Position numbers and translations under genes: made by a program
Notes under the pieces: model-generated
The model's input: the letters and a program-made list of their open reading frames with translations, nothing else
Told to the model about the DNA's origin: nothing
Databases searched by the model: none
In this document: positions 36,105 to 45,236 of the stretch, piece after piece
Numbering within the stretch: the first letter of the stretch is position 1
How the letters are laid out: every line of letters begins with the position of its first letter
Assembly: GCA_964509295.1 (NCBI GenBank)
Contig: CAZDWS010000012.1
Coordinates: 60,542 to 124,541 of the forward strand
Reading direction: 5' to 3'
Length of the DNA: 64,000 nucleotides
DNA from: JBGSQR01 sp964509295
Lineage (GTDB): Bacteria > Desulfobacterota > Desulfuromonadia > Geobacterales > Pseudopelobacteraceae

Positions 36105-36989
36105 ATGATGGATCAAGAGCTTACAGCCCAACTGAAGAAGGTCCTTACTTCAATTGAACAGCTCATGCCAAAGCCGGTTCCGGTTATTGACTGGAGCGTT
36201 ACCCACGCGGCTAACTGGCATCGCCATTCTTTCTCCGGCTTTCTCGATCCATTGGCAAAAGTAGAGTGTATTGCGCTGGAAGACCTGCTGGGAATTGACA
36301 GCCAGAAAAGTGTGGTAATAGAGAATACACTTCAGTTTTTGGGCGGGCTGCCATCCAACAACATTCTGCTGTGGGGAACGCGGGGAACCGGCAAATCATC
36401 TCTAGTGCGTGCAGTTCTGAACAGGTATTCGGCTGAAGGACTCAGGGTTATTCAGGTGGATAAGGATGACCTGGTACACCTGCCTGACATGCTGGATAAA
36501 ATCAAAGATGAGCCTTATCGTTTCATTATTTTTTCCGATGATGTCTCATTTGAAACCGGTGATTCCAGTTATAAAATGCTGAAAAGCACCCTGGACGGTT
36601 CCGTGTATGCCGCGCCTGAAAACGCTCTGATCTATATTACCTCCAACCGTCGTCATCTCTTGCCGGAATATGAATCGGACAATCGCGGGGCGACGATGTA
36701 TAACAATGAAATCCACCATGGCGAGGCGGTGGAAGAGAAAATCTCCCTGTCCGGGCGTTTCGGTCTGTGGGTTGGTTTCCATCCATTTACCCAGGAACAG
36801 TACCTGGTTGTGGCGCAGCAATGGGTTGGCAAGCTATGTGAACGTATGGGGCTTGACTCTTTTTGGGATGAAGAGGGGCGTGAGGCGGCCATATTCTGGT
36901 CCCGGCAGAAAGGCGACAACAGCGGCAGAATTGCCTGCCAGTTTGCCAATCACTGGGTCGGCAAAAGGATGCTGGCAGACCGCAGCTAG
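36105..36989 (+). CDS. DUF815 family AAA-type ATPase
   Basis: 294-aa P-loop ATPase of the DUF815 family. Walker A is GTRGTGKSS near residue 91, Walker B-like FIIFSDDVSF near 143, sensor-type YITSNRRHLLPE near 182, and the family element LSGRFGLWVGFHPF near 218. The ATG at 36105 is preferred over 36099 because GAGGAG then lies 7 nt upstream. It follows the DUF507 pair with a 50-nt gap and ends before a strong terminator. Related to AAA ATPases of the DnaA/IstB type in outline; biological role unknown. Confidence 0.87.
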   Translation: MMDQELTAQLKKVLTSIEQLMPKPVPVIDWSVTHAANWHRHSFSGFLDPLAKVECIALEDLLGIDSQKSVVIENTLQFLGGLPSNNILLWGTRGTGKSSLVRAVLNRYSAEGLRVIQVDKDDLVHLPDMLDKIKDEPYRFIIFSDDVSFETGDSSYKMLKSTLDGSVYAAPENALIYITSNRRHLLPEYESDNRGATMYNNEIHHGEAVEEKISLSGRFGLWVGFHPFTQEQYLVVAQQWVGKLCERMGLDSFWDEEGREAAIFWSRQKGDNSGRIACQFANHWVGKRMLADRS

Positions 36990-37024
36990 CTTTTATTTTA
37001 AATCAATCGATTAAATTATAACAG

Positions 37025-37060
37025 AACGGGTCCTGGGCCGCCGCTCAGGACCCGTTTTTC
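37025..37060 (+). terminator. Rho-independent terminator after DUF815 gene
   Basis: ACGGGTCCTG pairs with CAGGACCCGT around a GC-rich loop, followed by TTTTT, just before the slt gene. Confidence 0.9.
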
Positions 37061-37076
37061 CGCGAAAGGCAGATGT

Positions 37077-39170
37077 ATGTTTCAACTTAACCGCAAATCC
37101 ATATCCATGGCCCTGGCAGGTGTGTCACTGTTTGCCATTGCAGCTCATTCAGCAGGTTCAAATGATCTCTTTTCAAGAGCAGTAGCCCAGTTTCGTGAGA
37201 AGTCGTATACGGATAGTTTTACTCTGGCCCAGAAGTCATCTGAATCAAGCCAGCGTACTTTTTTGATGGGAGTCAGCGCATTTCGCTCCGGTAAATATGA
37301 AGCGGCTCTGCCGTTATTGGTCGAGGCGGAGCAAAAACTTCCCTTGCTGGGTGATTATGCCGCATTATATCAGGCGGAATCACTGTTGAAGTTGAAAAAT
37401 TATGTGGAAGCTGCAGCCAAGGCCTCTTCGGTTGGCAAAAACTATCCGTCATCCCTGCTGGTCAGGCGTGCTGATAAGCTGTTTGTTGATATTTTTATTG
37501 CTGCCGGTGACTATAAAGGGGCATTGGCGGTCTGCCAGAAGTTCGTGGAGAAGTATCCATCCGGGGCCGATTCTGTCGATGTGCTGTTCCATACGGCCCG
37601 CAGCCGTGAAGAGACCGGAGACAGTAGCGGAGCGGCGCTGGTTTACCGCAGCATTTGGCTGAACAATCCGGCGTCTGTTCAGGCCAAACGTTCCGGTGAA
37701 CGGTTGAAGGAACTTGAGAAGGCCGGAATCAAGGTCGCCGGATATACTGCCGAAGAGTTGATTCGCCGCGCATCAACTCTTTATTCGCAAAACGAGTTTT
37801 CACAATCGTTACAGGTTCTACAGTCAATTTCCCCGGATGGCCAGCCTGCTTCTGTAGTTGCCAGAATTGACCTGCGTACCGGCATGGCTCAGTTCAAATT
37901 GCGCAATTGGAAAGCGGCAGAAAAGTCACTGTCTAAAGCAGCTGCCGGTACACAACCTGCTATTCAGGCTGAAGCCCGCTTCTGGCAGGCCAAATCGCTG
38001 GATCGACAGGATCTGGATGAACCGGCTTTTGCTATTTTTATGGGATTGGTGTCTGAAGGAAGGAAGCAGTCATTTGCCGATGACGCGCTATTGGAAGCAG
38101 CTGCAATTCGAAAAGGGATGGGGCGTTATCTGGAAGCAGCTAAACTTTATGAACAGGTTGCAACCAGTTTTCCCGGTTCAAAGCTGATTACAAAAGCGTC
38201 TTGGGAGGGTGCCTGGTGCCGTTATCTTGCAGGTGATTTCGCTGTTTCAGCAGAATCATTCAGGGGGCTTACCAGGGATGAGACAGCCAGGGAAAAAGCT
38301 CTGTACTGGTATGCCCGATCTCTGGAAAACAGTGGCTATGCGGAAGCGGTCAATATATTCAACATGGTGCTGGAAGAATACCCTTCCGGGTTCTACGCCA
38401 TCTGGTATCGGGAAAGCCGGGGGATCAAAGACAGCCGTGAGCAGATCGGAAACCGTGAATTGTTGATAGATGGCCAGCTGCCTCCAACTTTTGATAAGGC
38501 ACGGTTGCTGGCTGCCATGGGAATGCTGGAAGAGGCAAGGAGCGAAATGGCTGCTGCACGTAAAAAAGCCGGTGACAAGAAAACACTCTTCCCTGGTTTG
38601 GCTAAGCAGTATCTGGAAATGGCCGATTATAGTTCGGCCATAAATCTGTTTCTCCAGAACCGGCCGGTAAAATGGGATACGGCCTCGCTTCCTCTCTGGA
38701 CGGCCGGATATCCGATGCCATACAGGGCCCTGGTTACTAAATACGCTGGTGCTAACAATCTGTCCGAGGGGCTGATGCATGCCCTGATGCGGGCAGAAAG
38801 CAGTTTCTCTCCTGCCGTCAAATCTCCGGTGGGTGCTGTCGGGCTGATGCAGTTGATGCCAGCCACGGCCAAGGAAACTTCACGGGAAAAGGGCAAGTTT
38901 GATGTCAGTCGTCTGGTTGTTCCGGAGTATAACATCAAGCTCGGCACCAAACATTTCCGCGATCTGATGAAGAGTTACGATAATGACGTGACCTATTCAC
39001 TGGCTGCTTATAATGCCGGATCCAGGGCGGTTGAACGTTGGAGAAAGAATATGAAGGGGTTGAAGAAGGATGAGTTTATTGAAAATATCCCCTATCAGGA
39101 AACGCGCGACTATGTGAAAAAAATTCACGCCTCGGCAGTTATTTACAGGCAGTTGTACGGTTTACGATAG
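37077..39170 (+). CDS. slt: Soluble lytic murein transglycosylase
   Basis: 697-aa periplasmic enzyme that cleaves peptidoglycan glycan strands with formation of 1,6-anhydromuramic ends. It has a signal peptide (MFQLNRKSISMALAGVSLFAIAAHSAG), a long superhelical TPR-like region (about 30-530) and a C-terminal lysozyme-like domain with the catalytic Glu in LMRAESSFSP (near residue 574), then VGAVGLMQLMPATA and SLAAYNAGSRAVERW. GAAAGG lies 7 nt before ATG 37077. A second, smaller SLT-domain lipoprotein is encoded at 47663. Confidence 0.94.
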   Translation: MFQLNRKSISMALAGVSLFAIAAHSAGSNDLFSRAVAQFREKSYTDSFTLAQKSSESSQRTFLMGVSAFRSGKYEAALPLLVEAEQKLPLLGDYAALYQAESLLKLKNYVEAAAKASSVGKNYPSSLLVRRADKLFVDIFIAAGDYKGALAVCQKFVEKYPSGADSVDVLFHTARSREETGDSSGAALVYRSIWLNNPASVQAKRSGERLKELEKAGIKVAGYTAEELIRRASTLYSQNEFSQSLQVLQSISPDGQPASVVARIDLRTGMAQFKLRNWKAAEKSLSKAAAGTQPAIQAEARFWQAKSLDRQDLDEPAFAIFMGLVSEGRKQSFADDALLEAAAIRKGMGRYLEAAKLYEQVATSFPGSKLITKASWEGAWCRYLAGDFAVSAESFRGLTRDETAREKALYWYARSLENSGYAEAVNIFNMVLEEYPSGFYAIWYRESRGIKDSREQIGNRELLIDGQLPPTFDKARLLAAMGMLEEARSEMAAARKKAGDKKTLFPGLAKQYLEMADYSSAINLFLQNRPVKWDTASLPLWTAGYPMPYRALVTKYAGANNLSEGLMHALMRAESSFSPAVKSPVGAVGLMQLMPATAKETSREKGKFDVSRLVVPEYNIKLGTKHFRDLMKSYDNDVTYSLAAYNAGSRAVERWRKNMKGLKKDEFIENIPYQETRDYVKKIHASAVIYRQLYGLR

Positions 39171-39195
39171 AGGACAGTACTTGTTATTTTGAATT

Positions 39196-39233
39196 AAAGG
39201 CCACTGGTATCAGCTACCAGCGGCCTTTTTTGT
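39196..39233 (+). terminator. Rho-independent terminator after slt
   Basis: AAAGGCC plus CTGGTA pair with TACCAG plus GGCCTTT, with one mismatch, followed by a T run. Confidence 0.9.
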
Positions 39234-39258
39234 ATATTGAAGTCTTGCTCAGTAAAGA

Positions 39259-39432
39259 TTAAGGCTTTTGTTTCTCATTTTTATCTTCTGTTGAATCAGT
39301 TTTTTTAGTACCTCGGTCCCCGAGGTCACAGGAGTCGGACATTCAGGTACGGACCCCGAAAGCAGGTAGTATGTATTTTTGTAGTACAAACCAGGCGGCG
39401 ACAATTGCAACCAGAATCATTATCTCATTCAT
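39259..39432 (-). CDS. Candidate small membrane selenoprotein (TGA read as Sec)
   Basis: A 57-codon minus-strand gene, ATG at 39432 and TAA at 39259-39261, containing an in-frame TGA at codon 30 (39343-39345). Residues 1-22 form one membrane helix (MNEIMILVAIVAAWFVLQKY), then GVRT-Sec-MSDSC and a polar lysine-rich tail. Support: AAAGGGGG 5 nt before ATG, a consensus promoter upstream (39466-39494), and a hairpin after TGA placed as in bacterial SECIS elements. The Sec-x4-Cys spacing is redox-like. The alternative is a plain 29-residue membrane peptide ending at the TGA. Sec insertion is inference; no homologue search was possible. Confidence 0.6.
39310..39326 (-). other. Bacterial-SECIS-like hairpin after in-frame TGA
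   Basis: On the minus strand ACCTCGG and CCGAGGT form a perfect 7-bp stem with a GGA loop. The stem starts 16 nt and the loop 23 nt after the TGA, inside the 16-37 nt range described for bacterial SECIS apical loops, and the loop begins with G as the consensus asks. Confidence 0.55.
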
Positions 39433-39465
39433 TTTATCCCCCTTTGAAATACGTATTATTCAACT

Positions 39466-39494
39466 AACATAATATAGTAAAATTTATATGTCAA
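39466..39494 (-). promoter_or_regulatory. Sigma-70-like promoter for the candidate selenoprotein gene
   Basis: Minus-strand TTGACA (39494-39489) and TATGTT (39471-39466) are separated by exactly 17 nt; transcription would start about 27 nt before the ATG at 39432. Confidence 0.7.
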
Positions 39495-39625
39495 TACGGG
39501 TTTTTCTAAAGAATAATTTTGCATATACTAACAGGATATAATGTAGTCTATGATACACTAAGAGCATGTCAAGTGCTTATAAAGTTATTATAATTTCAAT
39601 AATCAGGTCATAGCCGGGAGGGCAC

Positions 39626-40033
39626 TTGAACGAACTTACCATACACCCTGAAGGTGAATTACTTCTTCGTACCTCTCCAATGCCTAGCGACACTAATGCA
39701 AATGGAGATATCTTTGGCGGCTGGATCATGTCTCAGATGGATATTGCCGGTGGCATGATGGCAATTGAAATTACAGGCGGACGGGCAGTTACAATTGCCG
39801 TGGATGCAATGAAGTTCATCAAGCCGGTAAAAACCGGAGATGTGGTCTGTTGCTATGGCAAGGTCAGGAAAATTGGAAATACATCAGTTACCATCAGGTT
39901 GGAAGTCTGGGTTAAGCCCGGATTCAAGGAAACCAGGATCGAGCGTGACAGTGTCTTTTGCAAGGTTACGGAAGCTGCCTATACCTATGTGGCTGTTGAT
40001 CATGAAGGAAATAAACGCCTGATTCCAAAATAA
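39626..40033 (+). CDS. Acyl-CoA thioesterase, YciA-like hotdog fold
   Basis: 135 aa. Matches the YciA/BACH hotdog thioesterases: RTSPMPSDTNANGDIFGGWIMSQMD carries the catalytic region (Asn, Asp and Gly block near residues 22-32) and GDVVCCYGKVRKIGNTSV follows the strand order. Hydrolyses acyl-CoA thioesters in the cytosol. The start is a TTG at 39626 with CGGGAGGG just upstream. It is flanked by an AT-rich promoter region and is convergent with lptD. Confidence 0.88.
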   Translation: MNELTIHPEGELLLRTSPMPSDTNANGDIFGGWIMSQMDIAGGMMAIEITGGRAVTIAVDAMKFIKPVKTGDVVCCYGKVRKIGNTSVTIRLEVWVKPGFKETRIERDSVFCKVTEAAYTYVAVDHEGNKRLIPK

Positions 40034-40065
40034 ACTACAATAGAGGTTTTTAGCCTTCATTCAGA

Positions 40066-42165
40066 TTACTGGATCACCGGAGTCGTGCTGCTGGTTGACA
40101 GGCCCATCAGGTTGAAGCTGAATGTGAAGGACGGGTTGCCGGCCCGGTCATGAAAGGCCGCTATGATGCTCCAGCATTGATGACGGTATTCGGTGCTGTA
40201 GACAGTTTCCAGAAAACCGCCTTTGTCGAATGAGTAACGGGTCATGTAGCCGAATGTCCAGGGCTTGAACATTTTGGTTGAAAGGCGGGCCTGCATATAT
40301 TCGATCTGGTTGGCAGGAATGAGGCTGTTGCGGCTCATGCTGTAGCTGACAGCGGCAGTATTGCCATCCGGATCGCTGTATTCGATGCCGGGTGAAGCAC
40401 TGGAGATGCGATTGTCATAAACATTGTATCTGGCATCAAAAGTCAGGCTGGTTCGTGGATTAAACCAGGTCTCTGTTTCCAGCATGATATCACTCATGGG
40501 GCGATTAGTTTCCACCAGGGAGAGCAGGTCGCGCCGGGTGCCATTGAAGCTGTAACCCTGTGTAAGCTTCATGCGGGACAGGTTGCGATATTCAACTGTG
40601 TCATTTTTCTGGAATTTACCGCCAAGATGGCTGGTCAGACCGTAGTAGATTACATTCTGGTGAAGCAGGCGGTCGTTATAGTCATAAAACGGAAGCCGTG
40701 ATTGATCACGATCCGGTGCATAGCGGTATGAGATCTCCGGCACTATTTCATGGCGCAGTTTCTTTAAATTACCTCCACCCAACTCGTAAACCTTGCTGAG
40801 AGAAGTGGAAATCCTGGCTCCGGTTTCAGGCTGCGTGAAGCCGTCATTCTGGTTGATAGTGTTTGCAGAACCATTTTTAGTTGTATTGTAGCCTAGCATG
40901 TGCAGCCCGGCATATGCTGAAAAATTTACATATCCGGCTTTTCCTGTAATCAGTGTCAGACGTGGAAACGTATCCAGTCGCTGTCCGGTTGTCCCATTTT
41001 CCCGATAAAAATTAGTGGCAACTGCGTCCAGGTCAAAATACAGAGGTGTTGCAAATACCTGCTGGCGCACTGCGGCCAGGCCGATATCCGGTAAGGTCTG
41101 CAGTGTGTTGCTATTGCTGGCGGCATAATAGTTCTGCGTGTAGCGCAGGTTGCTGGTAAAGGCGTAGTGTTGCCAGGTTTTCAGAAAATTGACCGTGCTG
41201 ACATCGGATTGGCGGTTATAATCACCAATCTTAAGAGAATAGTCGCTGATAAATGTTCGGTCTGATGTGATGTTGATTGCCGAGCGAAGATTCATGTCAG
41301 AGGAGAAAATTTCCTTGTGGTTTTCTACAAACTGTCCTCGCCAGTTGCTGGTCAAGGCATCGTAAATGATGTAGCCGCCGACTGTTCCCTCACTGCCGCG
41401 TTTGCGGATATAGCGGTAGTTGGCTCCCAGGCCCATTCCACGTTTAGTGAGTATGTCAAAATCGATGGTAATGTCCTGATTCGGAGCAATGACAAGATAA
41501 AGCGGGATGTCCAGCTGGAATCCACGGGATTTTGCATAGCCCAATCTGGGAGGCAGCAGTCCGCTTTTTTTGTCTTTTACAACCGGGAAGGCGATCCAGG
41601 GCAGATAAAGTACCGGAACATCCTTGACGTAGAATATGATATTTCGACCTGTTGCATAACCCAACAGATTCACATTCAGTTTCTCTGCACCGAACTTCCA
41701 GCTGGGATCAGGCAGTTCGCAGGTGGTCAGCTCGTTTTCGGACATTGACAGATGCAGTTCATCTTCACGGATGATTTTTTTGCTGGTAATTGTTGCATTT
41801 GACTGGGGAATTATAAGGGTGCCGTTATCTATTTCACCACGTCCGCTCTGGATATCCAGAGTGGCGGACTCTCCGCGCAGTGTTTCTTCGCCTTTACTTA
41901 TGGTTAGTTTGCCGGTGGCCTTCAGCATGCCGGTTGCACGATTGTAAGTCGCTTTATCGGCCGTCATTGTCATTCCGGAATAAACAATTATGACGTTGCC
42001 GGTGGCTATAACAGTCTGATCAGCCTGGTTCTGGAACATTTCGTCAGCTTTGATGATTACATCTTGCGTGGAGGCATTTCCGCCTTCAGCATGGGCATTA
42101 ATCGCCGACAGCAAGGTCAGGCAGATCAAAATTATGAGGTTTGAAATTTTAGATTTTATCTGCAC
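40066..42165 (-). CDS. lptD: LPS assembly outer-membrane protein LptD
   Basis: Outer-membrane beta-barrel that with LptE inserts lipopolysaccharide into the outer leaflet. About 699 aa with signal peptide (QIKSKISNLIILICLTLLSAINAHA), an OstA/beta-jellyroll domain (about 30-160: VIIKADEMFQNQADQTVIATGNV, SGMTMTADKATYNRATGML) and a long barrel with alternating strands ending in aromatic FSFNLMGL. A GTG at 42165 is taken as start, just after the folC stop; an ATG at 42204 inside folC is possible. Few Cys are seen, so disulfide control differs from E. coli. Last gene of trpA-accD-folC-lptD. Confidence 0.9.
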   Translation of the reverse strand: MQIKSKISNLIILICLTLLSAINAHAEGGNASTQDVIIKADEMFQNQADQTVIATGNVIIVYSGMTMTADKATYNRATGMLKATGKLTISKGEETLRGESATLDIQSGRGEIDNGTLIIPQSNATITSKKIIREDELHLSMSENELTTCELPDPSWKFGAEKLNVNLLGYATGRNIIFYVKDVPVLYLPWIAFPVVKDKKSGLLPPRLGYAKSRGFQLDIPLYLVIAPNQDITIDFDILTKRGMGLGANYRYIRKRGSEGTVGGYIIYDALTSNWRGQFVENHKEIFSSDMNLRSAINITSDRTFISDYSLKIGDYNRQSDVSTVNFLKTWQHYAFTSNLRYTQNYYAASNSNTLQTLPDIGLAAVRQQVFATPLYFDLDAVATNFYRENGTTGQRLDTFPRLTLITGKAGYVNFSAYAGLHMLGYNTTKNGSANTINQNDGFTQPETGARISTSLSKVYELGGGNLKKLRHEIVPEISYRYAPDRDQSRLPFYDYNDRLLHQNVIYYGLTSHLGGKFQKNDTVEYRNLSRMKLTQGYSFNGTRRDLLSLVETNRPMSDIMLETETWFNPRTSLTFDARYNVYDNRISSASPGIEYSDPDGNTAAVSYSMSRNSLIPANQIEYMQARLSTKMFKPWTFGYMTRYSFDKGGFLETVYSTEYRHQCWSIIAAFHDRAGNPSFTFSFNLMGLSTSSTTPVIQ

Positions 42166-42172
42166 GGTAATT

Positions 42173-43450
42173 CTAGCCCCGAATTCCTTTGAATTGTTTT
42201 CCATCCAGCCCGGCTTTTGCTTCTCCGACGGTGAATAGTGAGCCGCAAACAAGGATCAGATCATCAATATCTGCCTCACTTTTTGCAACTGAAATTCCGT
42301 TGGCGACACTTCCGCAAGAAATGGATTCCATACCCAGCTCAGTTGTAAGTTCTGCAAGTTTTTTATCATCCATGGCGCGATCAATATCAGGCGAGACACA
42401 GTAGGCCTTGCTGACAATTCCGGCCAGTGGCGTAAGGATTGCACCGGCATCCTTGTCTGCCATAATGCCTGTGACCAGCAAAATCCGATTGAAGCTGTAA
42501 CTGCCAAGAGCTTTCGCCAGAGCCTCTGCACCTGCTGGGTTATGCGCCCCGTCAAGCAGAAGTCGAGGCTGGCCCGGTATCAGTTCCATTCTGCCAGGCC
42601 AATAAGCATTGGCAAGTCCTGACCGCATTGTTTCCTGGTTAATTCTGAAGCCCATGTTTGAAAGTGTTTCTGCTGCCGCCAGTGCCAGAGCGGCATTTAC
42701 CGACTGATAGCTGCCATTAATGCCGGGCACAAGGTCAGTCAGTGTGAGATTAAATCCATTGTAATCAAGCAAACCATGGTTGTTCCAGTGGGCTGTAAAG
42801 TCTGTTTCAGCTAGATACAATGGTGAGTTGGCTGAGGAACAGTTGCTGGCGATTATTGACTGAACCTGGTCAGGTTGCAGGGCCGATATTATCGGAGTAG
42901 TCGGTTCAGCAATGGCTGATTTTTCTCTGGCAATCTCCTCGATGGTTTTTCCCAGGTAATCGCAATGGTCCAGTGAGATCGGTGTGATCAGGGTCATTAT
43001 GCCGGGGAAGGCTGCGGTTGCATCGGAACGTCCGCCCATGCCGGCTTCCATAACGGCTATCTCAACACGCTCTTCTGCGAAACAAAGGGCGCCCAAGGCT
43101 GTCACTATCTCAAAGAAAGTGGATTCTTCCGGTGCAATTGCAAGCACGCTTTCCAGTAGAACTGCCAGTCTGCCAGATTCAATTTCAGTGTTGTCGATGC
43201 GAAATCGTTCATTGAAATTAACCAGATGAGGTGAGGTGAACAGGGCGGTGCGATAGCCACTGTTTGTCAGTATGCTGGAAAGAAATGCCGACGTAGATCC
43301 TTTGCCGTTGGTTCCCGCAACATGAATGGAAACAAAGGAACGCTCCGGGTTGCCCAGGCGATCAAGCAGAACTTTTATTCTGTCGATACCCGGGCGAATA
43401 CCAAAGCGCCGTCTGGAGTAGAGCTTTTCAAGCATATCGGCCAGAGGCAT
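42173..43450 (-). CDS. folC: Bifunctional folylpolyglutamate/dihydrofolate synthase
   Basis: Adds glutamate to dihydropteroate and to tetrahydrofolate. 425 aa Mur-ligase-like enzyme: SRRRFGIRPGIDRIKVLLDRLGNPE at the N terminus, P-loop HVAGTNGKGSTSAFL near residue 45, SPHLVNFNERFRI, EAGMGGRSDATAAF and LLLDGAHNPAGAEAL. It starts one base after the accD stop, so these are co-expressed; accD-folC adjacency is widespread among bacteria. Confidence 0.95.
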   Translation of the reverse strand: MPLADMLEKLYSRRRFGIRPGIDRIKVLLDRLGNPERSFVSIHVAGTNGKGSTSAFLSSILTNSGYRTALFTSPHLVNFNERFRIDNTEIESGRLAVLLESVLAIAPEESTFFEIVTALGALCFAEERVEIAVMEAGMGGRSDATAAFPGIMTLITPISLDHCDYLGKTIEEIAREKSAIAEPTTPIISALQPDQVQSIIASNCSSANSPLYLAETDFTAHWNNHGLLDYNGFNLTLTDLVPGINGSYQSVNAALALAAAETLSNMGFRINQETMRSGLANAYWPGRMELIPGQPRLLLDGAHNPAGAEALAKALGSYSFNRILLVTGIMADKDAGAILTPLAGIVSKAYCVSPDIDRAMDDKKLAELTTELGMESISCGSVANGISVAKSEADIDDLILVCGSLFTVGEAKAGLDGKQFKGIRG

Positions 43451-43451
43451 T

Positions 43452-44303
43452 TCAGGCTGCTTGGCGATACAGTATTTTCAGGATTGAAGCAAGTTTCTCA
43501 CGCATTTCTGTGCGTGGAATAATGGCATCGATCATGCCGTGGTCCAGCAGGTATTCGGCGCGCTGGAAACCTTCCGGCAGTTTCTGGCGGATAGTCTGCT
43601 CAATTACACGTGGACCGGCAAAGCCGATCAGGGCTTTGGGTTCGGCAATGTTGAGGTCTCCGAGCATGGCGAAACTGGCCGTAACACCGCCTGTGGTAGG
43701 ATCGGTCAAAACGGAGATGAATGGCAGGCCTGCCTGTTTCAGTTTGGCCAGTGCCGCTGAGGTTTTAGCCATCTGCATCAGGGAAAGGATACTCTCCTGC
43801 ATACGGGCACCGCCGGAGGCAGAGAAGATGATCACAGGCTGGTGCTTGTTGACACCACGTTCGATGCAGCGGGTCAGTTTTTCGCCGACAACACTACCCA
43901 TGCTGCCGCCCATGAATGAAAAATCGAAAACCGATACCTGTACCGGAGTTTCCATAATAGTACCTTCAACGCAGACAACAGCATCCTTAGAGCCGCCCTT
44001 TGCCAGTGCGGTATCAATACGCTCCTGATAGCTCTTGGCGTCCTTGAATTCCAGGAAGTCCACGGAGGTCATTCCCGCGTCAAACTCCTGCCAGGTGCCG
44101 TTGTCCAGCAACGACTCCAGGCGGCGGGCTACGGAGATCCGATAATGGTGGCCGCACTTTGGGCAGACGCCCATGTTCTCTTCTATATCCTTGTTTAAAA
44201 CTGTTGCCGAACAGCCCTGGCATTTGACCCACATGCCATCGGGTACTTTGGTTTTTTTTGTGGACTTGTCTATACCTGCTTTTTCCCTGTTGAACCAGCT
44301 CAT
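43452..44303 (-). CDS. accD: Acetyl-CoA carboxylase carboxyltransferase subunit beta
   Basis: Carboxyltransferase half of acetyl-CoA carboxylase, the first step of fatty-acid synthesis. 283 aa, with an N-terminal zinc ribbon (C28, C31, C47, C50) and the crotonase-like core (SGGARMQESILSLMQMAKTSAAL, DPTTGGVTASFAMLGD, GPRVIEQTIRQKLPEGFQ). ATG 44303 (MSWFNREKAG) follows GAGG; longer readings run into the spacer after trpA. The alpha subunit gene is not in the window. Confidence 0.96.
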   Translation of the reverse strand: MSWFNREKAGIDKSTKKTKVPDGMWVKCQGCSATVLNKDIEENMGVCPKCGHHYRISVARRLESLLDNGTWQEFDAGMTSVDFLEFKDAKSYQERIDTALAKGGSKDAVVCVEGTIMETPVQVSVFDFSFMGGSMGSVVGEKLTRCIERGVNKHQPVIIFSASGGARMQESILSLMQMAKTSAALAKLKQAGLPFISVLTDPTTGGVTASFAMLGDLNIAEPKALIGFAGPRVIEQTIRQKLPEGFQRAEYLLDHGMIDAIIPRTEMREKLASILKILYRQAA

Positions 44304-44390
44304 GAGTGACCTCGTGATTAATAAGTAAAAATGCTTGGTAGCAGATATATACTGCCAAGTCAAGTTACGGCAAAAGTCGTTTTAAATAGG

Positions 44391-45182
44391 TTAGGAAATA
44401 GCTGCTTTCAAAGCACTGATGAAAGTACGAACTTCGGTTTTTAATTCAGCACCACTATGTTTTTCAAAAAGTTTTACAATTGCACTGCCCACAACCACGC
44501 CGTCGGCCAGAGAAGCAACACTGGCAGCCTGGTCCGGTGTTGATATGCCGAAACCGGCCACAACCGGAATTTCTATTCTGTCGCGAATGACGGCCAATTC
44601 TTTTTCAAGCGAGGTGGACACATTCTGACGAGCGCCTGTTACGCCTGCAACTGTTACATAGTAGACAAAACCCCGGCCTATTTTTGCGACAGTAGCCATG
44701 CGGTCCGCATCTGAGGTCGGGGTGAGCAGGAAAATTATGTTCAGACCATATTGGTTGGCATATCCAAGCAATTCCTTTGATTCCTCTGGCGGCATATCCA
44801 CCAGCAGCAGGCCATCGACTCCGGCGTGGGCTGCGTCGCGCGCAAAACGTTCATAACCGTAGGCATGGATCGGATTCAGGTAGCCCATCAGAATAATCGG
44901 AATCTGGGAGGTTGTTCTTACCTTTTGAACTGAATCCAGTATTTTAACCAGATTAGTTCCGGCAGAAAGGGCACGTTCCGATGAAAGCTGGATAGTAGGG
45001 CCATCTGCCATTGGATCGGAAAAAGGCATGCCCAGTTCAATAATGTCTGAACCGGATTCTTCCAGCAGGAGGATCATCTCTTCGGTTGTGGTGAGATCAG
45101 GGTCGCCTGCCGTAATAAAGGTAACCAGGGCTTTGCTGTTCTGTTGTTTCAATGTTTCAAAGCATTTGGAAAGTCTGTTCAT
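44391..45182 (-). CDS. trpA: Tryptophan synthase alpha chain
   Basis: Cleaves indole-3-glycerol phosphate and channels indole to TrpB. 263-aa TIM barrel with catalytic E49 and D60 in ELGMPFSDPMADGP, and phosphate-binding GFGISTPDQAASV and ADGVVVGSAIVK. It is upstream of accD on the same strand. trpB, its usual neighbour, is not adjacent; the gene upstream is an unrelated chemoreceptor, so the trp genes are scattered here (trpEG are at 20-22 kb). Confidence 0.96.
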   Translation of the reverse strand: MNRLSKCFETLKQQNSKALVTFITAGDPDLTTTEEMILLLEESGSDIIELGMPFSDPMADGPTIQLSSERALSAGTNLVKILDSVQKVRTTSQIPIILMGYLNPIHAYGYERFARDAAHAGVDGLLLVDMPPEESKELLGYANQYGLNIIFLLTPTSDADRMATVAKIGRGFVYYVTVAGVTGARQNVSTSLEKELAVIRDRIEIPVVAGFGISTPDQAASVASLADGVVVGSAIVKLFEKHSGAELKTEVRTFISALKAAIS

Positions 45183-45236
45183 GTAATTGGTCCGTGAATA
45201 TTTATTTAGATGATTTTTGGAATATCTGTGAGTTTA

